Positions 34,046-46,816 of a DNA stretch of 64,000 nt are shown here, in pieces; position 1 is the first letter of the stretch; every line of letters starts with the position of its first letter. This DNA is from Calcarisporiella thermophila CBS 279.70 (Eukaryota > Calcarisporiellomycota). The translations under genes and the position numbers were made by a program. The stretch covers positions 29,206 to 93,205 of the forward strand of contig NW_027192212.1 of NCBI RefSeq assembly GCF_041956535.1, given 5' to 3'. Under the pieces are notes generated by a model. The model was given only the letters and a program-made list of their open reading frames with translations, was not told the origin of the DNA and made no database searches.

Positions 34046-35926
34046 ATGGCGCCCATATCAGAACAGAGCGGGCTCAATGTCCACTCGTGGCTAGCATTGA
34101 ATACGTTTCTCGTAGTCATTTTCCTCGTCATCGTGCCTGTCAGGATCCCAATACGCTGGCGCAAACAATTACTTGGTCATGTCGTTCTCGATCTTGCTAC
34201 AGCGCCCGCGCTTGGTGTTCTCTTCCTGCTTGCAACTGGCTCCATGCATATCGAGCAAGTACGAGATGGTTTTCTTGGAACTGCCGGAATTCAACCCTAC
34301 TCTGTTATGATTCTTTTCTATGCCCTGGTAATTATCTTTAGCTTGCTTCTTAAATCCATGGTAAATGATCTTGCCAAATCGCCATTGCTAATGTTGAGCA
34401 TCTCTGCCCATCTGATTTTGGCACTGCATGATCAACAATAGGCCTATTTATGCATTTCGCTCGACATGACAGGCATCTTGCAATACTTTGCTTTTCGTCT
34501 CTCTAAACGCGGCGGTTCCAACGGTCGTCGCCTGTTCACATACTTCTTTCTGCTGACAACCATCTTTTCGACTATTGGAAATGATGTGGTCATTCTTACT
34601 GCAACTACTTTCCTCATCTACTTCACCCGCGTAGGCGAAGTGTCACCGCCTACGGCCTTTTTTATGGCAGAATTTATTTCGGCGAATATTGGGTCAATGG
34701 TGCTGTACATTGGGAACCCGACAAACGTGGTCGTTGCCGAGGCCTTTGGAGTCTCGTTTCTTTCATTCAGTGCTTGGATGCTGCTACCCACCCTTGCAGC
34801 TATCTCTCTATCCTATACCATCCTACGGATTTATGCGGATCGCTCTGGCTCTCTTCCGCACTTTGTTCACGCACCTGAAAATCTCGATCCTCGTGTCGCC
34901 CTTACTGATTCCAAAGGCGCCTTGTTTGGAGCTGCCGTGCTGTTGGCCTCCCTCAGTGCTCTGATCGGGACATCCTATTTTGCTGTGCCAGTTTGGATGG
35001 TCACATTACCATTTGCTTTGATTATGTTGATCCGCGATGGGTGGTACGACTGCACCCGCCGCAATGCTTATCGGTTTAGTCGGCACGGCAGTTATGTCGG
35101 CGCTGTGGAACACCAGATCAGACACATCGACCGCCAGGACTCTATGCCACCTCCAATCAACCTGGGTGATCCTATCGTATCGCATGATCCGGTCAACACG
35201 GACTGTTCCGAAAGTATGTGCATGAAAGAATCACCATCTAAATCAACAACAAACGAGAGAGATCCATCGCCCAGCCTTGATCTTGTGTCTGATTCCAACG
35301 ATGCTCCTGCAGGTGATTCCATGACTGCGACCACTATACCTGTACCAGGAACTCCGTCGGTCAAACAGAGAATGGGTTTAATTACTGGGGTTGGCCACCT
35401 AAAGAGGCAATGGCGATTACTCTTTCCTACAGTTTACACAGTCATGGAGCGTATGCCCTTTAAAATACTGCCTTTTGCTTTGGGTATGTTCATGCTGGTG
35501 GAAGAACTTTCTGCAGTGGACTTCATCTCCATCTTCGCGCGGGGTATTTCGAGTATTGCCACCACGCCCGCCGCCGCTGCCTTTTTCATAGGTTGGCTCG
35601 CACTACTTCTCTGCTCGCTTCTGAACAACCTTCCCATGACAATCCTCATGACGCGTATCCTGCAACATCCCAATTTTTATGAGAAGGCAACACCAGCCAC
35701 TCGGAGTGCCGCCCTCTTTGCCCTTGTGATAGCAAGTAATCTCGGAGCTATTCTCACCCCCGTGGCTTCGCTCGCCGGAATCATGTTCCAACACATACTC
35801 CGCTCTAGAGGTGCACCTCTTGCTTATAGCCAATTCGTCGGCTGGTGCATCCTCGTTACACCTATCGTTGCTACGTCAGTTTTTGGGGTGTTACTGCTTG
35901 AAGTTTGGTTCGTGTATGAACGATAA
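34046..35926 (+). CDS. ArsB/NhaD-like anion permease
   Basis: Two exons, 34046-34327 and 34442-35926, give 588 residues. The family (ArsB/CitM/NhaD within the ion-transporter superfamily) moves anions such as arsenite or carboxylates, or exchanges Na+ and H+. Visible signs are many hydrophobic helices, SLDMTGILQYF after the splice, the GNDVVILTATTF half-repeat and a GNPTNVVVAEAF motif, then a hydrophilic loop of about 100 residues (360-460) and a C-terminal set of helices with SLLNNLPMTI and a SNLGAILTPVASLAG motif. The intron has GTAATT and an AATAG acceptor. It is divergent from the transcription factor at 31547-33420, which may regulate it. The substrate is not certain. Confidence 0.85.
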
Positions 35927-37147
35927 GCCTGAATAGAAATTGATAGAGATAGACCATATGTTGTATGCATTGGAATAGGTGATTCGTTTGTTTTTTTTTT
36001 ACTGTATCTCACGATAGCATGATGTATTTACTTGACACTAATATATCACGGTATATCATTGTTGACTCGCATTAACAATTTATCCTTCAAATAAAGCGAC
36101 CATTATTGAACTATAGCATTAAAATTCATGAGCATATATAACTTCACATTCTAGCAAGTTAGTTCCCAAGAATTAGGACAAAACATAAACCCGAATAGGT
36201 CATTTAAGTTTGATCGCTTGACATGCTTGAAGGGGATAGTCTTTCTTATCACCCGTCCTACATATTATTCTATATACACTAAATATGATATTATTGACCC
36301 ATCTTTATCATTTAATTATCCTCTATTGTTTTCTATCACAATTATTCTTGACCTCCTACTCTTGGGTAAGCCAACAGACCTGACATTCTACTTCAAGCCC
36401 AGAAATCCATTGAAATACCAATTATCGCTATATCTTCCTATTTTAACAACATCGACGTTCAAAAACGTGCGGCCTATTCTAGTTTGACAAGCAAAAAAGG
36501 GTTAAATTTTTGCTCGTCAGAGATCGAGATTTCCTAGAAGCACCTCTAAAAATTTATTCTAATATTACTGCTTGTCAAAATATGATGTAAATGCTAAGGA
36601 TAAATTATTAAATGAACCATAAATGGAACTCTATATTGCCCATGCATACTTTTACCCCTCAACTAATAACGACATTCAAAGTTCTACAGTATATTAAAGG
36701 CGAATGAGAGGAGTTGATAGTGAACTATTTCAGCTTTTAGTATGAGAGCATTTGACAAGCGAAACTGAGGAGGGTAGACGATTATTCATAGCAATGCAAA
36801 TTTACAAACGCTCAATTTCATTATCTACATTTAAGGCATTAGTTCATGCTATACTCAATTAGTAATATGGATGATATCAATTTTGAGTTGATGACGAATG
36901 TTCCGAAATGGGGCTTCGATTTGAGAAGCTCCGGGGAAAAGGCGTGTCATTACTTTGAATTAAGCATTTAATAATGAAATACGATTTTCGAGTCACTATG
37001 CTGACAAATAATCCAGCTCATGGTAGCCATGGATTTTAATATATATATATATCGACAGTCGAGGTGGAGAATGACCAGAAATTACCCAAGGTTTAATTTC
37101 ATTGACAAAGTACAATATATACGAATACGAAGTATACGAAGCACGTC
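35927..37147. other. AT-rich intergenic DNA
   Basis: No supported gene; the 89-codon ORF at 36218-36487 has no motif. A TATATA run at about 37040 and another at 37112 precede the GST gene and may serve as its promoter. Confidence 0.4.
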
Positions 37148-37934
37148 ATGGCCTCTCCAAATTTGACTCTCTACACAGCTGCTACCCCTAATGGACACAA
37201 AGTATCCATCACTCTAGAGGAACTCGATTTACCATACAACGTGAAATCAATCTCCTTTGCTCAAAATGAACAAAAGTCGGATTGGTTTACCAAGATAAAT
37301 CCAAATGGGCGCATTCCTGCATTGACCGATCACTCTCGGGGCGATTTCAATGTTTTCGAATCGGGTGCTATTATGGTATATCTAAGCGAGCACTATGATC
37401 CCGCTGGTAAACTCTACCCAAAAGATCCCGATGCCCGCTCGGAGGTCTTGCAATGGCTTATGTTCCAAATGGGAGGAGTGGGTCCAATGCAAGGTCAAGC
37501 TAACCACTTTCATAGGTATGCCCCTGAGAAGATTGAGTATGGAGTAAAGCGATACCAAAATGAGACTAGGCGATTATACGAGGTGATCGAGAAACACCTC
37601 TCACAAGGAAGGGAATGGCTTGCTGGCGAACAGTATTCTTTGGCTGACATTGCGAATTTCTCATGGTAAACCCTTTTTTTTTCTATATGTATGTTATGAA
37701 ATTAATGCGAGTCATTTATAAAGGATCCGTGGCCACACTTGGGCCGGCGTTTCGATTGACGGCCTTCCTAACCTTAAAGCCTGGCTTGACCGCATCGAAT
37801 CTCGCCCAGCAGTGCAGCGTGGATTGGATGTTCCAGAGAAAGACAAAATCAAGGAGTTAACAAGCAACCCCGAGCTGGCGAAAAAGGCCGAAGAGGCTTC
37901 GAAGGCTTGGATATTAAAAGACCTACAAAAATGA
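37148..37934 (+). CDS. Glutathione S-transferase (Ure2p/YfcG-like)
   Basis: Two exons, 37148-37665 and 37724-37934, give 242 residues. The N-terminal thioredoxin-like domain reads [20 protein letters not shown] and has NPNGRIPAL (cis-Pro) and ESGAIMVYL (the Glu-Ser glutathione pocket). The helical C-terminal domain carries [12 protein letters not shown] and [11 protein letters not shown], where the buried Asp forms the usual N-capping box. This pattern is that of Ure2p-like or nu-class GSTs, which conjugate or reduce toxic compounds in the cytosol. The 58-nt intron splits a Trp codon, and the second exon supplies the expected [19 protein letters not shown] end. The length is normal. Confidence 0.93.
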
Positions 37935-39676
37935 TTTGCTGTCTCCGTTGGAGTGAAACATCTTTGGCATTGAGAGTCCTCGATGCAATCTACGCTCTAT
38001 AGTCTTGCAACGTTTTATTATACTATTCTTGCTATGATTGATATCTTGTTCCTCTTTAGTACAATTGAATCTTTACTTTCTTGTTGTACTTCATTAAATC
38101 ATTGTGATATTTTTCATGGGTGAATATATACAGTGGATACTTACATTCAAAACTTTTATATTATGGGATGGGAAGTATTTAAGATAAACTAGCAATCATT
38201 TTCCAATTATATCTCACAAAATTAGTGGGACTCCAAAAAGCTTCAATTGTTTTCTTCGTTAGTGTACTCATACCATTAGTAGTGAATATCTTTTCCTACT
38301 TCCAAGCTTGTACAATTCAAGATGTTTTAGACTTTATATCTAGATATCCTCTACCCATCATAATATATGAAAGGCAGGGTTAGCACGCTTATGGTGAATC
38401 AATCCTATTTTTGTATGAAAATATTAAATGGGATGGTTACGATGGATGTACAGTTAAAAACGCAAATGATGGGCTGATATTTTAAGGAAGTTAGTCGTGA
38501 GAAATAGGAGGAATGCACAGGAGGTATATGAGCAAATATTATTACAATCAGAAATAAACCACAAATAAAATTTATTACTTAACATGTTAAGAGCTGTGAG
38601 AGAAAAGGACAACTTTTGTGCGTCGCTGAGCCTAGTATCAATTCAAATCATTCGGAGCGGCATGAACTGGAGGTTGCACAGTATTGCTTGGATTTGCTTT
38701 GTTTATTTTCATATGGTAAAGAGTTTTTATACGATGACACCCTAAATACTCTACTAGTTGTGTGCATCCTTTCACATAAGATTTTACTTCGACGGGGTAC
38801 AAAATAATTCTAGAAATCATGCATGATTTATTAACCTGAAGATAAAATCATTACATTGAAAAACCCTAACAAATTTATCCTCATTATCCAATAAGGGACA
38901 TTACAGATTGGCAGGAGGTTAAAAGACATGGTAAATTCATGGCAACAATTTAAAGTAAGAAGAAAAACTAACCAAAAAAATACATACTATTGCCCTTGTA
39001 TAGTGCAACCACCATATAAACACTATGTATACATCGCTAGTAGGACGAATATTTGGAATTTGGATGATGAGGGTACATGGTCACTATAACCTCTACAAGA
39101 GAGCAAAGCTGGAGGTTTAATATGTTTAACCGCGCTTGTAATAGAAATATAAATACGATTGAACTAGTCATTATCGACCCAAATCTTATTTAAATTTTGA
39201 GATCAATTTAGTAAAATATTATGATTGGAATATAACGGCAAGCTCGTCCGATAATATATATACATTTTTGAATTGCAAATATAAAATTGACATGATTTTT
39301 GATTTTATTTACTCATCATATATAGACAAAGTACTCGCTTGGTCAGACTAGAATCTTTGTTACACAAATCGCGTATACTTTAAAAAAATTTAACAACAGA
39401 TAATGACACAATGTGCTGTTGTATAAGCAATAATACCTCTAAGGGGTTGCAAACTACAAAAGTATAAAGTATAAGATAAGAATTTGGTATCCGACAGCAA
39501 AAAAAAAAATTGGTGCAGCGGAATCTCAACAACATTATTTAATTACCTATAAATAATACGACTAGTTGTGGTAAGTATTTGTTTACATACAACCGTGATA
39601 AATCCCATTCAGAGAATCCGCCGAATCTCAACACTATTCCCCTTCCCCCTGTTCATCATTAATTCTTGTATCATAT
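37935..39676. other. AT-rich intergenic DNA
   Basis: Only small ORFs in poor context, such as 38616-38807. I see no repeat family or RNA gene. Confidence 0.5.
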
Positions 39677-41872
39677 ATGAATTTATCACTTTTTACCCTA
39701 ATTCTCTTGCTATGTTTGCCTCCTATCAGCGCTTTAGACTACATACATTTCGAAGGATTTGGATCCACTCCCCCTAATAATACTTATGTAACATCACCAC
39801 AAAGGACTCTGAGAAAACGGTTTCTTCCTCGTCGACATCAATTGAAAATTGCGCTTGAATTTGCTAAAACTCAGGCCGGCGGTTCCGAGTTCGTAGTGAA
39901 GAATGCCTACCGTTCTAATCATATAGGCGTCACTCATGTATATCTACGCCAGTGGGTCAATGGATCTGAGGTTGTCAATGCAGATATGAATATTAATGTT
40001 GATAAGAGGGGGACGGTGGTATCATATGGGAACTCATTCCATTTAGGAACCAAAAAGAATCAAACATTTAAGGTAAGCTTAATATTCAACTCATTGGGAT
40101 GGAATCAGCATCAGCTATGTGGAATTCTAATTACAATCATGCACTCCAAATATGTAGATGGTTAGAAGAGACAAGAAATACGCACAGCGAAATAAACTAT
40201 TGACACCGGAGAAAGCTCTCGTGTCGCTCTACAATCATTTAGGCCTAAATGTCAAACTCAGCGACATCAAAAGGAACGCAGTCGATTCAATTGAGAGGGA
40301 GAGTTTTCAAGTACTTCTGACAGCACCCTTCTCAGTAGCTCCCATTCCTGCGCGCCTATGTCTGATTCAAACAAGCAGTGGTTTGAAGCGGGTATGGGAA
40401 ATTGCTCCAAAGATGGAAGCCAACTGGATACAGGCCTATATTGATGCTGAGAATGGCAGTTTGAAAGCAATTGGTGACTGGGTAGCAGGAGCTAGCTACA
40501 ATGTCTTTCCGCTTGGAGTGAACGATCCTGAATCAGGGGAGCGCGAGTTGGTCGAGGATCCATATGATAAGATTGCTTCACCATTGGGTTGGCACGAGAT
40601 AAACCAAACCTACTATACGACCACGCTTGGTAATAACGTATATGCCCAAGAGAATCATAACGCTAGCGGAAAAGCGCTACGTAAATTTAGGCCAGATGGC
40701 GGAGCTAAACTAGTGTTCGATTTTGACCTAAACCTTAAGAAAGACCCTATTAAGTCACTGAATGCTTCTATAACCAACGTGTTCTATTGGAATAACCTTG
40801 CAAGTTTTATTATAGCATTATTTCTTTTTGTGAGATGTAATTTAGTTCTAACTTATACTTTTGATAGTTGCATGATTTATTTTATCGGTATGGGTTTAAT
40901 GAAGTGGCGGGCAATTTCCAACAGTACAATCGTGGCCTGGGCGGACGTGAAGGCGATGCAGTAATTGCCCACGTACAATATGGGAAGAACTTCAATCGAT
41001 ATAGAAACAATGCCTTTTTCTGGACACCACCAGATGGCTATCATAGTTATATGAAATTGTATATTTATAATTATACGAAACCACGTCGTGATTCAGCGTT
41101 AAGCAATGATATAATCGTTCATGAGTACACGCACGGACTTAGCACAAGGTTAACGGGCGGACCAGCAAACTCAAATTGTCTTCAATATAGCGAGGCGAGA
41201 GGGATGGGGGAAGGTTGGGGAGATTTCATCGCTACAATCTTGCAGATGCGGTCTAATCACACGCGTGCCCATAATGTTGCACATGCCGCGTATACAAGAG
41301 GAAATAAAAGAGGGAATCGCAAATACCTGGTAGGGCCTTTAGCTCTGAAAAAGGGCATATTTAGTTAGGCTGACGTTTTTGCCTTAATATTCTAATAGTA
41401 TTCTACTAATATGGAAAAAAACCCACTGGTCTATGCCACCCTTAACAAGTATCGAAAAGAACATGCGATGGGCAATGTGTGGGCCACCATTCTCTATGAG
41501 GTGTATTGGAATTTAGTTGATAAGCTGTCCTTCACACCTGATTGGTTCCCACCCACATCTAGCAGCGCAGCTGCAAAAGAGCACATTGTTCGCCATGGCA
41601 ACACACTCGCATTGCAGCTTGTCATAGATGGGATGAAACTGCAACCTTGTCGACCAACCTTCGTGGATGCGCGAGAGGCTATTCTTCTAGCAGATCGATT
41701 ACTGACAAATGGAGCCCATCAATGCGAGATATGGAAAGGGTTCGCAAAGAGAGGGCTGGGTGTCGGTGCCAAGTTTGAGCGCGATGACAAAGATTGGGTG
41801 GTGAATCGGGTCCAAGATTTTGAAATACCAAAAAATATTTGTGAAAAGAGCTCACAGATGCTGCGCTTGTGA
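39677..41872 (+). CDS. Fungalysin, secreted M36 metalloprotease
   Basis: Four exons, 39677-40072, 40158-40799, 40868-41329 and 41399-41872, give 657 residues, near the usual 630. It is a secreted zinc endopeptidase that degrades proteins outside the cell. The signal peptide is MNLSLFTLILLLCLPPISA. Residues about 50-240 form the propeptide (FTP domain, with GVTHVYLRQWVNGSEVVNAD). The catalytic motif is HEYTH at 431-435, with the third zinc ligand Glu in GMGEGWGDF near 461. Exon 4 begins YSTNMEKNP, followed by GNVWATILYEVYW, as in M36. Intron 2 uses a GC donor (GCAAGT) with a TAG acceptor; with it, NNLLHDLFYRYGF is restored as in the family. Intron 3 starts GTAGGG. The reading frame is whole. 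Confidence 0.93.
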
Positions 41873-42055
41873 ATAGAAATTTCACTATTATATCCTCAGC
41901 TTGTTTTCGTCATTGTTGGCAGACGTACATTAACACAACGTATACTATTTTTAATAAGATTTCGAGATTATTTGGCTTATTTCGGATATACATATAATAA
42001 TTAATAGTTAATAGAATTCAAGAAATTATCCCAATCTACTCCATCGTTTAATAAT

Positions 42056-42836
42056 ACATGTATGGTAAACAGAAATTCCACTTCATTCCTGTGCATACAA
42101 CTTCGATCATTCTTTTATCCTACACAGATACAAGAACGGTTAGCATTGCTTCCATCAACGAAACTGATCCAGTCAGCACAGACACCGTAGTCTTCCCTAC
42201 TACAGCACTCTGTTGGAAAAATGTCGATAATGCTTTCACTTGGGGTGTTGGCTCTACCGAGAGACCGAAATGGGGCACCATTGCCTGACTAATTATCGGG
42301 GCTCCTACGCTCTTATCCAATAGAACTCGCACCGATTGGCCGCATACATGCGTTGGTACAGTGAATGACTTCGGCCCAGGTGTTATGCTTACTACAGATG
42401 TTAGCCACAAATTTCTTTGGACAATTCCGCAATTTAATGATTTTAATTACCACAATGATAGCACCTTCTCAGTTCCTCATTGACTTTCGCCTCCTCTTCT
42501 CTCTTCTCGTCTTTATCATTCTTGGCATTTTTGGCCTGGCGATGTGACCGTCCCTTTCGACTAGAATTGCCTTCCTTTGATGGCAGTTTGGGGTTCATCT
42601 CAGACGCGGTAACATGCTTTACCATTACCTTTGAAGCCTTCTCCTCGAAGGTACGGTAACTAGCTTCTGCCTTGCGTACCTCGGCTATTGCAGTTTCAAG
42701 CGTATCAAAATTACCCTAGGCTATATGCTTCGCTAGCGACTCTCGAACAGCTGAATTCAGGATATCGATGTTACCTTCTTCCTCGAAGATAACATTGTGT
42801 TTGAGCAAGTGCTTCACAAGTGGAGCGCATTCAACC
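42056..42836 (-). mobile_element. Ty3/Gypsy fragment, minus strand, internally deleted
   Basis: Reading in reverse from 42836: gag-like coding, a Lys-rich linker with a zinc-knuckle start (RCYHCGN), the protease-like segment with VLLDKSVGAPIISQA, then a jump to the RT piece RMIEVVCTGMKWNF near 42060-42120. About 700 bp present in the other copy are missing between these. It abuts a plus-strand copy at 42836/42837. Confidence 0.8.
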
Positions 42837-45800
42837 GTAATTGCCGAGATACGCAAGGCAGAAGCTAGTTACCGTACCTTCGAGGAAAAGGCTTCAAAGG
42901 CAACGATCAAGCGTGCTATCGCGTCAGAGGCGAGTCCTAAACAGTCGTCGAAAGAAGGCAATTCTAGACGAAAGGGACGTTCGCATCGCCAGGTCAAAAA
43001 TGCTAAGAATGATAAAGACGAGAAGACAGAAGAGAAAGCGAAGGACACTAAGGAACCGGGAAGGTATTACCTATGTGGGGATCCTAATCATTTATTGCGA
43101 AGCTGTCCAAAGAAGTTTGTGGCGACCTCAGCAATAAATATAACACATGGGCCGAGGACATTCACTGTCCCAGCGCATGTATGCGGTCAATCGGTACGAG
43201 TTCTATTGGATAAGAGCGTAGGAGCCCCGATAATTAGTCAGGCAATGGTGTCCCGCTTCGGTCTCTCGGTAGAACCAACACCACAAGTAAAGGCATTGTC
43301 GACACTTTTCTAACAGAGCGCTGTAGTAGGGAAGACTACGGTGTCTGTGCAGACTGGATCAGTTTCGTTGATGGAAGTAAGGTTAGTGGTTCCTGTATCT
43401 GTGTATGATATTATCATTGATTTTTCAACGCTAGGGAGACATGACTTTTACATAGGATGCGAAGATGGCGTCCTATACCCCAATGGAAATGAAGTCGTGA
43501 GGATGGTTAAATGCGAAGAACCCGTTGTGTCCCTTCACGCATCAGAGAGAATGAAGGAATTTACGGAAAATATCGGAGATGCAAAGCATGGATGCGATTT
43601 TGGAGATGTATGCGACCAGAGAGAGACTCTGCTCAGCGGGTTCCCTCAAGTTCTCGCGGAAAATCCAAGGAAACCGGAGCGTACAGATGTCGGTCATCAT
43701 GGTATTGATAGGAGAATTGCGAAGCCTATCAATCTTCTTCCGCGTCGATTGCCACCTACTTTCCGAGACTCATCGATTGTGGAGCTGAAACAAATGATCG
43801 ACAATGAGATAGTACGTCCTTCTAAAAGTCCGTGGGCAGCGCCATTAAACCCTGTGAGGAAGAGAGATGGGGCTATTAGAATGACTGTTGACTATCCTGT
43901 ATGAAGGTGACGAAAAAGGATAAATGCCCTTTGCCAAATCTGCAGGATTATTTTCACATCTGAGAGGCGCTAGAGTGTTTTCGACCATTGATTTAGCATC
44001 GGGGTTTTGGCAGATTGAACTCGAGGAAGCAGATCGGAAGAAAACAACATTTGCTTCCCCGTTGAGCCTTATTGAGATTAACGTTATGCCATTTGGATTG
44101 ACGAACGCTCCAGCCACCTTTCAACGAATGATCGACGTCGTATGCGCAGGAATGAAATGGAGTTTCTGCTTACCATACATGGATGATCTGTTGGTGTTCT
44201 CTGCAACATTGGAGGAGAATTTCGAACATCTGAGGAGAGTGTTTGAAGCTCTTGTCAATGCCGGCCTCAAGCTTAAGAAGAGCAAGTGCAAGTTCTTCGG
44301 AAAAGAAGTTTAATACTTGGGTCATATTATCGGAGAGCATGGCATAAAGACAGACCCTGAGAAGACACAGGCAATTGCGGAATTTCCTGAGCCGAAAAGT
44401 CTAGCGGAGAGCCAAACCTTTGAGTGATTTAACGCAGAAGAATATTGTTTTCAAGTTTGGAGAACGACACAGAGATGCGTTCAAAGATATTCGTGATGCT
44501 CTGGTGGGAGCTCCAATTTTACAACATCCCGATTTCAGTCGTCCGTTTTATGTCCAAACCGACGCAAGTAACACTGGTTTGGGAGCTGTATTGGCACAAC
44601 GCGACGATCGAGGTAAAGAACATATGATTGCTTGCCTTAGTAGTAATCTGCGACCAGCGGAACACAGTTACACTGCTACGAAAAAGGAAGCACTTGCATT
44701 GTGTTGGGTGCTTGAAAAGTTTAAACCGTTCATCTATGGGTATGAGGTAATCGTACAAACCGGTCACAGTGCACTCAGGCAGATTTTGGATACTGTGGAA
44801 CCGGTGGGACGCCTTGCATGATGGATCCTATTATTGCAAGAATATAGACCGAGGATCGAGCATCGGAAGGGAACAGCTAATCCAAATGCAGATGCGCTAT
44901 CTCGTGCACATGTATATCGAGGAGATCCAAATGAAGTAGGCGACCTGGAGGTTTCACCCTGGATGTGGGGAGCGAGCCTAGTCGAGGTAGAAGGGCAACA
45001 GGTTCCGACTCTAACGGGAAGTGAGATTGGCAGGATAAAGCAGTTGCAGCGCGAGGATGCTGCTATAAAGGAGATCATAGAAGTTCTAGAGAGTGGACTG
45101 ACCCCTTCAGCGGCTACCACCAAATCGCTTTTAGCACGGGCAGAGCATGCTCGCCACTATGAACTCCAGGATGGAATACTCATCGGAGGTGGGTTTCTAA
45201 ATTCGGAGAGGAACCATCTCTGCGGATAGTGATTCCGGTGGGACTCAGAGATGTGGTCCTCAAATCACTACATGACGATCAGACTGGCGACCGTTTGGGA
45301 GTCGAGAAGATTTTGGGAAATTGGAGAGTCGATTCTATTGACCAAAAATGCGACGTGATATGAGGCGATATGTAGAGGGTTGCGAGCTATGCCAAAAGTA
45401 TCGTATTGGGAATGCTACGGCCTCAGGTCAGGTTATTCCAGTGCGTGTTCCCGACACAGCAGAGAGTCTCGATGGATATTCTAGGGCTATTTCCAACTAC
45501 AGAGCTAAGTAACCGTTTTGTGTTGGTAATGACGGAACATGTCACGAGGTAGGTCGAGGCAGTTCCGTTGAGGGATATCACGGCAGGGTTGGTGGCTAGA
45601 TGCCTCAGTGAGACTTGGATATGTCGTTTCGGTATACCACATGAAGTGTTGACAGGCCAAGGACCTCAATTCGCTCGTGAGCTTTTCGAGGAAGTATGTG
45701 CGCTCCTGGGAATTAAGCACGTATTGGCTACACCTTACCGCTCTCAGATGAATGGAATGACGGAGAGATTTAATAGAACTCTTGCGCAGAAGTTGGCCCT

Positions 45801-46104
45801 ATACTTAAGCGAGGATCAGCGCGATTAGGACTCCCACCTACCATTTGTTTTGTTTGCATATTGTACATCCAAGCATGCAATTATGAAGTTTTCACCGTAT
45901 TGGTTGATGTTTGGGCGAGAGACACGTCTTCCAGTTAACACAACAACCCGAGCATCCGGTTCCAGTGGAAATGCAGACCATGACTCGGGCATATATTTGG
46001 ACATGTTGGAGAATGCTCTATTTCGTGCACACGAGGCAGCCTTAAGTAACAATGATCGAGACCATGAACGCGTGAGACGCAGAGATGAAGACAAGGAGAT
46101 AGTC

Positions 46105-46354
46105 TGTAACACGACCGAATTTACACTATAATATTAATTAAAATACTTTCTTATATACATTATTTACTTATTTAATTACTTTTCCTTTTATATACTTATT
46201 GACCACAAATTCACTATTGGTGTATTAATGTTCCACTTAGATACTCCCGAGATTCTATTTAAATTCACTCCTTTTTGTTTATTGTCCCTCACCTCTTTCC
46301 TGAATTCTATTCTTTAAGAATAAGGATATCTAACAGTCCTCAAAAACTGTTACA
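46105..46354 (+). mobile_element. Solo LTR, family A, nested in Gypsy
   Basis: A 250-bp copy of the element at 1839-2110, with the same TGTAAC...GTTACA ends; it lacks a 22-bp internal duplication of that copy. The flanks TAGTC and AAGTC match at four of five positions. It interrupts the integrase C-terminal coding of the Gypsy element. Confidence 0.9.
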
Positions 46355-46732
46355 AAGTCAAAGTCTTTAATGAGGGAGAATTGGTCTGGGTTCGCAATGA
46401 AGTTTAGGTTTCTGAGACTGCAGAGAAGTTTTCAGCCCGGTTCAAGGGTCCTTATCAGATAGTGCAGAAAGTGGGACCAAAGACCTATGGGGCCAAGAAG
46501 TCAAGAACTGTCACGGTAAATAGATTGCGCGCGTATGTTTCGAGGGATGCTACACATAGTCAAATTTGTTTGCGCTCGGGACGTTTGCACTTGGTGTTGG
46601 GATTATGTTACATTTGTGACAACTTGCTGACCTTACTATTCTATGGGTATATATTTTGGACGTTTTGCATTTTGGAAGAATAAGCGGAGTTATTACCTTT
46701 CTCTCCAATTTCAACTATCAAATAACACTAAT

Positions 46733-46816
46733 TGTTAAGGATAGTTTGAGAATGGTTAGGTTAAATAAAGCAAGCGGAGTTTTCTCTTACTCTCCTATCT
46801 CAAACTATCCATAACA
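46733..46816 (+). repeat. Short LTR-like unit with long inverted ends
   Basis: An 84-bp unit from TGTTAAGGATAGTTTGAGA to TCTCAAACTATCCATAACA, that is, 19-bp inverted termini with one mismatch. Its right half matches the Gypsy LTR end at 46683-46727 and the fragment at 11578. It may be a very short second LTR copy. Confidence 0.55.

Larger units (their letters stand above)
42837..46816 (+). mobile_element. Ty3/Gypsy retrotransposon, 5'-truncated and decayed
   Basis: In order: gag tail with a CCHC-like knuckle whose first Cys is Tyr (YYLCGDPNH); a protease-like region; reverse transcriptase with the FSTIDLASGFWQIEL block and LPYMDDLLVFS (44160-44200); RNase H with QTDASNTGLGAVLAQ; and an integrase core in which the second catalytic Asp is Gly (LTGQGPQF) while MTERFNRTL is kept. 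Several frameshifts and stops break it (for example at 43311, 43902, 44313, 44819, 45229 and 45826). The integrase tail is split by the solo LTR at 46105-46354 and resumes with GELVWVRNE and AEKFSARFKGPYQIV. LTR-like ends lie at about 46606-46727 and 46733-46816. Confidence 0.9.

Noticed and set aside
42058-42288. Plus-strand ORF of 76 codons
   Set aside because: It is the antisense of the minus-strand Gypsy protease region.
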